Part shown: one piece after another, positions 58,081 through 64,000 of the stretch
How the letters are laid out: every line of letters starts with the position of its first letter
How positions within the stretch are numbered: position 1 is the stretch's first letter
From: Musa acuminata AAA Group
Lineage: Eukaryota; Streptophyta; Magnoliopsida; Zingiberales; Musaceae
Assembly (NCBI RefSeq): GCF_036884655.1
Contig: NC_088345.1
Coordinates: forward strand, 33,853,501 to 33,917,500
Direction: 5' to 3'
Length of the DNA stretch: 64,000 nucleotides
Notes under the pieces: generated by a model
What the model was told of the DNA's origin: nothing
The model's input: the letters and a program-made list of their open reading frames with translations, nothing else
Database searches by the model: none
Program-made: the position numbers and the translations under genes

Positions 58081-61000
58081 AAACATACACCATCACATGC
58101 TAGGAGCAAGAGATGGTATCTTGATAGTGGATGCTCAAGGCATATGACCGAAGATCCATCCCAATTCTCCAAGCTCACTAGCATGGACGAAGGCTATGTC
58201 ACCTTCGGAGACAACAACAAAGGCAAAATCATTGGCAAGGGAACCATAGGTAACAAATCAAGTTTTTCTATTGATGATGTGTTACTAGTTGATGGATTGA
58301 AACATAATTTGTTGAGCATTAGTCAATTATGCGATAAAGGTTATATCGTTAGATTTGAATCATATATGTGCATTATTGAAAAACCAAATCATAACATGAC
58401 TATGATTGTTTTAAAACAAAATAATGTCTATACCATCAATCTTAATGAACTAAGTAATGAAATGTGTTTCTCCGCCATAAATGATGATGCTTGGCTTTGA
58501 CATAGGAGATTAGGCCATGCAAGCATTAAAACAATATCTAAAATCTCATCTCAAGAATTAGTACGAGGGATTCCGAATATGAAGTTTATTAAGGATAAGG
58601 TATGCGATGCATGTCAACTAGGCAAACAAATAAAAACAAGCTTCAAACCAAAAAATCAAATTAGCACAACTAGACCATTACAATTGATCCATTTGGACTT
58701 ATTTGGACCAATTGATACAACAAGTCTAGGTGGAAGCAAATATGCTTTTGTGATTGTGGATGACTACTCTAGATACACTTGGACCTATTTCTTAGCTCAC
58801 AAAAGTGATTGCTTCAAGTGTTTCTCTAAATTTTGTAAACTCACTCAAAACGAAAAGGGCTTCATGATTTCATCAATTCGGAGTGATCACGGTGGTGAAT
58901 TTCAAAACCGGGACTTTCAAAATTTTTGCGAAGTAAATGGGTACAATCACAACTTCTCAACTCCAAGAAATCCTCAACAAAATGGAGTAGTTGAAAGGAA
59001 AAATAGAAACCTACAAGAAATGGCAAGAACTATGTTAAATGAACATAGTTTACCCAAATATTTTTGGGCTGAAGCCGTAAATACGGCTTGTTACATCATG
59101 AATACGGTCCTAATAAGACCATCTCTATCAAAAACTCCCTATGAATTATGGAATAACAAAAAACCAAAGATTTCTTATTTTAAAGTTTTTGGTTGTAAAT
59201 GCTTCATTTTAAATGAAAAGGATGCCCTAGGCAAATTTGATGCTAAATCCGATGAAGGCATTTTTCTTGGTTACTCCTCTGTTTCTAAAACCTTTCGTGT
59301 CTTTAACAAAAGGACCTTAGTAATAGAAGAGTCTATTCATGTAGTTTTTAATGAAATTTTCGATTTAAAGAAAAATGATTTTGATGATGATCTTGGTTTT
59401 GATAATTTGAATTTAAATGAACCCCCTCCTCAAAATAGCCATTTGAATGCATCTTCTTCCGAAATTTCTTTACCCAAAGAATGGAAGTATGTAGATGCTC
59501 ATCCAAAGGAGCTAATTATAGGAGATACAACAAAAGGGGTTCAAACTTGTTCTTCTTTCAAGAATTTTTGTGCTAACGCCGCTTTTCTTTCTCAAATTGA
59601 ACCTAAATGCATTGACGAAGCCTTTAAAAGATTATTTTTGGGTCATTGCAATGCAAGAAGAATTGAACCAATTTGAGAGGAATGAGGTATGAAAGCTTGT
59701 TCCTAGACCAAGTGACCACTTAGTCATAGGTACTAAGTGGGTCTTTAGAAACAAGCAAGACGAAAATAGTATCGTGGTTAGAAACAAGGCTAGATTAGTG
59801 GCCAAAGGTTTCAACCAAGAAGAAGGTATCGATTACAAAGAAACTTTAGCACCCGTGGCTCGATTAGAAGCCATAAGGATGCTCCTTGCCTATGCTAGTA
59901 GTAATAATTTTAAACTATTTCAAATGGATGTCAAAAGTGCTTTCTTGAATGGTTTTATTTCCGAAGAAGTATATGTCGAACAACCTCCCGGATTTAAAAA
60001 TTCTCTTCTTCCTAATCATTTATTCAAATTGACTAAAGCTCTCTATGGCTTGAAACAAGCTCCTAGAGCTTGGTATGAAAGGCATAGTTCCTTTCTTATT
60101 TTAAATAATTTTACCAAAGGCAAGGTTGATATTACATTGTTTATTAAACATTTTGAAAATAATTTTCTTATTGTGCAAATTTATGTTGACGATATTATTT
60201 TTGGCTCTTCGGATGAATCACTATGTTAATCATTTGCCAAATGCATGAGTCATGAATTTGAAATGAGTTTAATGGGTGAATTAACTTTCTTTTTAGGATT
60301 ACAAATCAAACAACTTAGTGATGGTATATTTCTTAACTAATCCAAATATACATTAGAACTGTTAAAACGATTTAACATGGATAATTCAAAAGCAATAAAC
60401 ACCCCTATGAGTACTGCGACTAAATTAGATATAGATGAAAATAGTGAAAATTTCGATCAAAAAACATATAGGGGAATGATATGTAGTCTACTCTACCTCA
60501 CCGCGACTAGACCAGATATTATATTTAGTGTAGGACTTTGTGCTATGTTTCAATCTAATCCTAAATTATCTCATCTTAAGAGTGTTAAAAGAATATTTAG
60601 GTATCTTAAAGGAACTCCAAATTTAGGACTATGATATCCAAAATCAGATAAATTTGATTTAATAGCCTATGTAGATGTCGATTTTGGCGGATGTAGAATA
60701 GATAGAAAAAGTACATCTGGAACATGTCAGTTTTTAGGTCATGCACTTGTTTCTTGGACATCTAAGAAACAAAATCCAGTAGCTCTATCTACGGCCGAAG
60801 CCGAGTACATTGCTGCAAGTGCATGTTGTGCGCAAGTTGTCTGGATGAAAAATACACTAGAAGACTATGGAATTCACTTGAAAAATATTCCTAGAAAGTG
60901 TGATAATACTAGTGCCATATGTCTCACCAAAAATCTAATTCAGCACTCTAGGACTAAACATATCGACATTAGGCATCATTTCATACGTGATCATGTCCTT

Positions 61001-61126
61001 AACAACAATGTGGTATTAGAATTTATTGACACCAAGCATCAATTAGCAGATATTTTTACAAAAGCCTTAAATGAAGACCAATTTGAATTCATCCGAAGGG
61101 AATTAGGCATGTTAAATTGTCCCTAA
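58081..61126 (+). pseudogene. pol: I pol: protease to RNase H, with stops and one frameshift
   Basis: Protease LDSG just after the gag stop. HHCC finger broken by TGA at 58498-58500 (Trp in G). Integrase core with HLDLFGP, SDHGGEF and ENG-VVER-type Glu at 58579-59676. A one-base insertion in an A-run near 59629 shifts the frame. TGA near 59688 (Trp in G). RT at 59774-60229 with [10 protein letters not shown] and YVDDI; TAA near 60227 (Glu in G); TAA near 60339 (Gln in G); TGA near 60632 (Trp in G). RNase H to the TAA at 61124-61126. Orthologous in order to G pol. Confidence 0.93.
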
Positions 61127-61608
61127 AATGAGCTTCACGAAAAATGACTCGTCCTTTTCCTTTCTTTTGTGAATTTGATTTCTTCCTTCTTCTTCAATTC
61201 AAAATGATCCATTAAAGTATAACTTATTATCTTGAGGGAAGAAGCTAAACAAAAGGGAGGAAGAAAAATTTTTTTTTCTTTCCTCCGCAGGATGCCAGCG
61301 GTGGCACCACCAGATCCGGCGGTGACACCGCTCGGTTTGGCGGTGGCACCGACCGAGCGACCCTTATTAACCCGAGGGGTTAGGGCCGGCGGTGACACCG
61401 CCCCCAACCCAAAGAAAAATCTCTCAAAACCCTCTCCCATTCCCTCTAACCCTCATTCTAACTCTTAGAAGCATTGGAGAAGGATTCTTGGTGGTCCAAG
61501 CTCTCCATCTCTCAACATAATCTCCATAAGGTAACACTTGAAATCCCTCTTTTCTTTTCTCTTTCCCTTGCTTATTTTTCACAATTTCATCATCATCTTG
61601 TCTAGATA
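61127..61608 (+). promoter_or_regulatory. Leader of the third ORF with LTR-like GC-rich array and intron-like segment
   Basis: Non-coding stretch after pol. At 61290-61405 it carries GGTGGCACCACC, GGCGGTGACACCGC and similar units, like those upstream of the LTR TATA boxes. A C/T-rich leader follows. AAG-GTAACA at about 61530 resembles a 5' splice site, and a pyrimidine-rich run ending TTGTCTAG at about 61605 resembles a 3' splice site just before the ATG; the implied intron would be about 75 bases. No TATA box is clear. Function is inferred. Confidence 0.45.
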
Positions 61609-62704
61609 ATGGCTCCTAAGATATCAAAAGGAAAAAGGATTGAAGGAGATTCATATGACCATGATCTTTTTAGATTAAAAGAGGTAGCCCGTAGCTTTCC
61701 AAAATTTGAAACACGATGTATCCACAAGGGAAAATACGTTGATCTGGATGAACTAGAGGACTTAGAACCCATTAGGTGGTTTGCACACCTAGAAGCTCTA
61801 CCTCTACTACAAATAGATGAACCAATCTATCCGCGGTTAGTTAGATTGTTCTATGCCAACCTATATGAGGACAACGATAGCCTAAGCACTTACCTTCTAG
61901 GAACACCCATTAGAATATTTGACAGCACTATTTGTGACCTAATTGGCATAACTGAAAAAGATAGGGGATGCTATTTTAAAGGTAAATGGGACGTCAACAC
62001 AATAGGAGCAACCTATACCGAAGCCGTAGAAACAATTTTTGCAAATCCAAACCTTGGCTTCCTACCCAAGAGCTGTGAACACTTACTGCCTTTCAACTCT
62101 AAAATTCTTCATCACATTATCACAAGCATCATATTCCCCAAACAATTTCATCTTGACGAAATAAGTCAAATAGAGGTAAGTACCATGTATTGGATTATGA
62201 CCGGTCAGCATAATTGTTTTGGGTACTCAATTCGGCAACACATGTAGGATATTATGGCTAAAGATACTATATTGCCATATGGGAGGTTAATCACTAGATT
62301 TCTTCATGCCTATGACATTTGCATCCCACCCGATGAAGAATCTATTCAAAATGATCGATATAACATAATAAATAAAAACCTACTGAAAAGACTTAGGTGC
62401 ACATTTAGCAATGGCATATGGGTTAGGCAGCCTAGAAGGACTAATCTAATTCCTCCACCAATAGAACACCCCGAAACACCAATTCTTATGGGAAATGAAT
62501 CTCCTCCTCCTAGTCCCTTTGGCGCAGCACCTTCAGCTCCTGTTTCCTCCTCTGAAGATCTCATTATGGCGGAACTGTCTCAGATCAAATCACAGCAAGA
62601 ACAAATTCAAAAATCAACAAGTTGAAATTTTGAAGACACTACGACAAATGAATAAAAAAATAGATATCATGTATCAGCACTGTGGATTACCTCCTAAGGA
62701 TTAA
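61609..62704 (+). pseudogene. Third ORF of I: Sirevirus envelope-like / plant-transposon-domain protein, broken
   Basis: ATG 61609 opens 212 codons to a TAG at 62245-62247. The same frame continues (ILPYGRLITRF near 62263) to 62625, where a shift in an A-run leads to a frame ending 62704. The N-terminal 250 residues look like the putative plant transposon protein domain seen in many Sirevirus third ORFs (LLGTPIRIF, GITEKDRGCYFKG, then LPYG.LITR). A Pro/Ser-rich linker and a short heptad-like coiled coil follow. No signal peptide or clear membrane segment is visible, so an envelope role is only by position. Absent from G. Confidence 0.78.
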
Positions 62705-63389
62705 ATTGATGTATCTTTTTATTCTGTTCTGTTTACTTTTAACAACAAGTTCAAAGTTTGTCATCGTTTGAACGATAACTGATCCTTCCTTTTAGATAAC
62801 TACTGTTTTGATCTGCATAAATGATTATTTCGTTTGGATAAATTATTTCTGGCAAATTTGAATGATGAATTTTGTTTACTATTAAATGCTAAACTCTTTT
62901 AATGATTCAATGATCATTTTCAGCGAATTCTATGATCATCAATTAGTTGGCTTGTCTCTTTTTGTTGATGACAAAGGGGGAGAAGTGATGACTAAGTGAT
63001 GACTTACACCATATCGATAGCATAACTTATATGAATTACAAAAACTTGTGTGATATGAATGTCTTATATGCCTTGCAAAATCCTTGAAAATATCACAAGA
63101 TTGATTGATCATATTGAAAGCATGCCTTACATCTATATCATGAAATTTATATTGAAAATCTTTATCTCCTATCATAGTAAAAATCGTCCCATATCATTTG
63201 ACTTAAGATTTTCATCGAAGTTTCGCATTTACTATTGCTTACTGAGAATAACGATAAGTTCTACGGTTAGAACTTATCGGTTTAGGCTTGAATTCAATGG
63301 ATGAAATTCAAGTGTTTTCATCTTCTCATAATATGGCATATAGATAGGGGGAGTTATGTTTAACTCCGTCATCAATTGATTGTCATCAT
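62705..63389 (+). other. 3' non-coding region of I with polypurine boxes
   Basis: AT-rich. TTGTTGATGACAAAGGGGG at about 62961 and ATAGATAGGGGGAGTTATG at about 63340 are the two internal polypurine boxes also seen in the gag-only family, but no GCTAGC array lies between them. No gene is seen. Confidence 0.75.
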
Positions 63390-63404
63390 AAAAAAGGAGG
63401 AGAT
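63390..63404 (+). other. Polypurine tract of element I
   Basis: AAAAAAGGAGGAGAT directly before TGTTGAATC of the 3' LTR; differs from A by one G to A change. Confidence 0.9.
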
Positions 63405-64000
63405 TGTTGAATCTCGAATTTTGATGATAAAATCAATTGATGGGTTAATTGATCTAATCTATATTATTGAGCTAAGTGTGCAGGATTAACTACGATAACC
63501 AGAAAACACAAAGCAAGTATACCAGAGTCAAGTTCGATGGACGTTTAAGAGTCTGAAGAATCGTCGGAGATATTGCCGGAACCAATCGAGAAGAAATCGG
63601 GAACCTGTCGAAATTTTCGGAAGTTCGCCGAAGAGATCGTCGGAGGTTCACGGAGATCACCGAGAAGGCTCGGCTACTCGTTAAAGTCATCACAAGTTCG
63701 GGAGCTTGCTGGGAGTCCGTCGGAAGAAGTTCGTCGGAAAGCTCGCCGAAACAAGACTCGACGTTCGTGGTTGAAAGCTTGCTTAGGATGTGTTTTTATT
63801 ATGTAGTTCACTTGTAATTAGGATTAGGATTAAGAGATAATCCTATATCCTGGTTAGGGGCCAACTAGGCCCAAAGTTAGATTTGGTTTGGGCTAAAATT
63901 AAGCCAAACCAGTGAAATCGGAGAGCCAAGCGGTGGCACCGCCTAGCTGGGCAGTAGCACCGCCCAGCACCCGAGAGCTGGGTGATGACACCTCCTGGGC
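63405..64000 (+). repeat. 3' LTR of element I, first 596 bases
   Basis: Matches 55244-55839 with scattered substitutions (for example CTCGAATTTT for CTCGGATTTT) and a slightly longer GC-rich array (GGCGGTGGC region). It continues beyond the window. Confidence 0.94.

Larger units (their letters stand above)
55244..64000 (+). mobile_element. Sirevirus-type Ty1/copia element I with a third ORF, right end outside window
   Basis: Plus-strand element: 5' LTR 55244-56445, primer-binding site, gag, in-frame stop, pol, leader with GC-rich array, envelope-like ORF, polypurine tract and 3' LTR from 63405. The first 596 bases of the 3' LTR are in view and match the 5' LTR closely, with scattered substitutions and one small indel in the GC-rich array. 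Coding parts carry at least two frameshifts in gag-pol and several stops, so it is not active as read. Confidence 0.94.

Overview
This 64 kb window looks like repeat-rich nuclear DNA of a flowering plant. I found no host gene, rRNA, tRNA gene or CRISPR array. Nearly all of it is LTR retrotransposons, many inserted into one another. The primer-binding sites read TGGTATCAGAGC, the complement of the plant initiator-Met tRNA 3' end. The elements include Sirevirus-type Ty1/copia, other copia lineages and a Ty3/gypsy chromovirus. A monocot such as a banana relative is a guess; the sequence does not prove it.

Layout. Positions 1-1830: the 3' part of a decayed Ty3/gypsy chromovirus (J). Positions 1853-3625 and 10150-10892: a probable gypsy-type LTR (K), split by non-autonomous element A (3626-10149, plus strand, target duplication CCATA). 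Positions 10893-18184: element B (plus strand, 5' truncated); its 3' LTR holds a solo LTR, L (15526-17397, duplication ATAAC). Positions 18185-22992: element C (minus strand). It abuts a fragment of the LTR of old copia element H (22993-23284), whose other LTR lies at 54211-54780. Inside H is a second copia, D1 (LTR 23408-24445 plus 30956-31540, pol to 34415, gag 51203 to about 52005). D1's LTR is split by element E (24446-30955). D1's protease region is split by element F (34416-51197, duplication ATAAG). F in turn holds solo LTR D2 (35487-37132, duplication ATCCT) and the complete element G (39255-48689, duplication ACAAA). The deepest stack is H, D1, F, G, four levels. From 55244 to the window end is a second autonomous element, I, whose 3' LTR runs off the edge.

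How the parts relate. G and I are the autonomous Sirevirus type: gag, then one in-frame stop codon, then protease-integrase-RT-RNase H. G keeps both ORFs open and has near-identical LTRs. I carries several nonsense and frameshift changes but also has a third, envelope-like/plant-transposon-domain ORF that G lacks. A, B, C, E and F form a gag-only, pol-less family. They have the same kind of LTR but lack a working Gag zinc knuckle, and each has a distinctive array of GCTAGCTTGCA motifs between two polypurine boxes. They look like passengers that would need proteins from elements such as G or I.

The features most worth a second look are the conserved gag/pol stop, the third ORF of I with its LTR-like upstream array and intron-like leader, and the array module of the gag-only family. 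All similarity statements come from reading the sequence; no alignment or database search was run.
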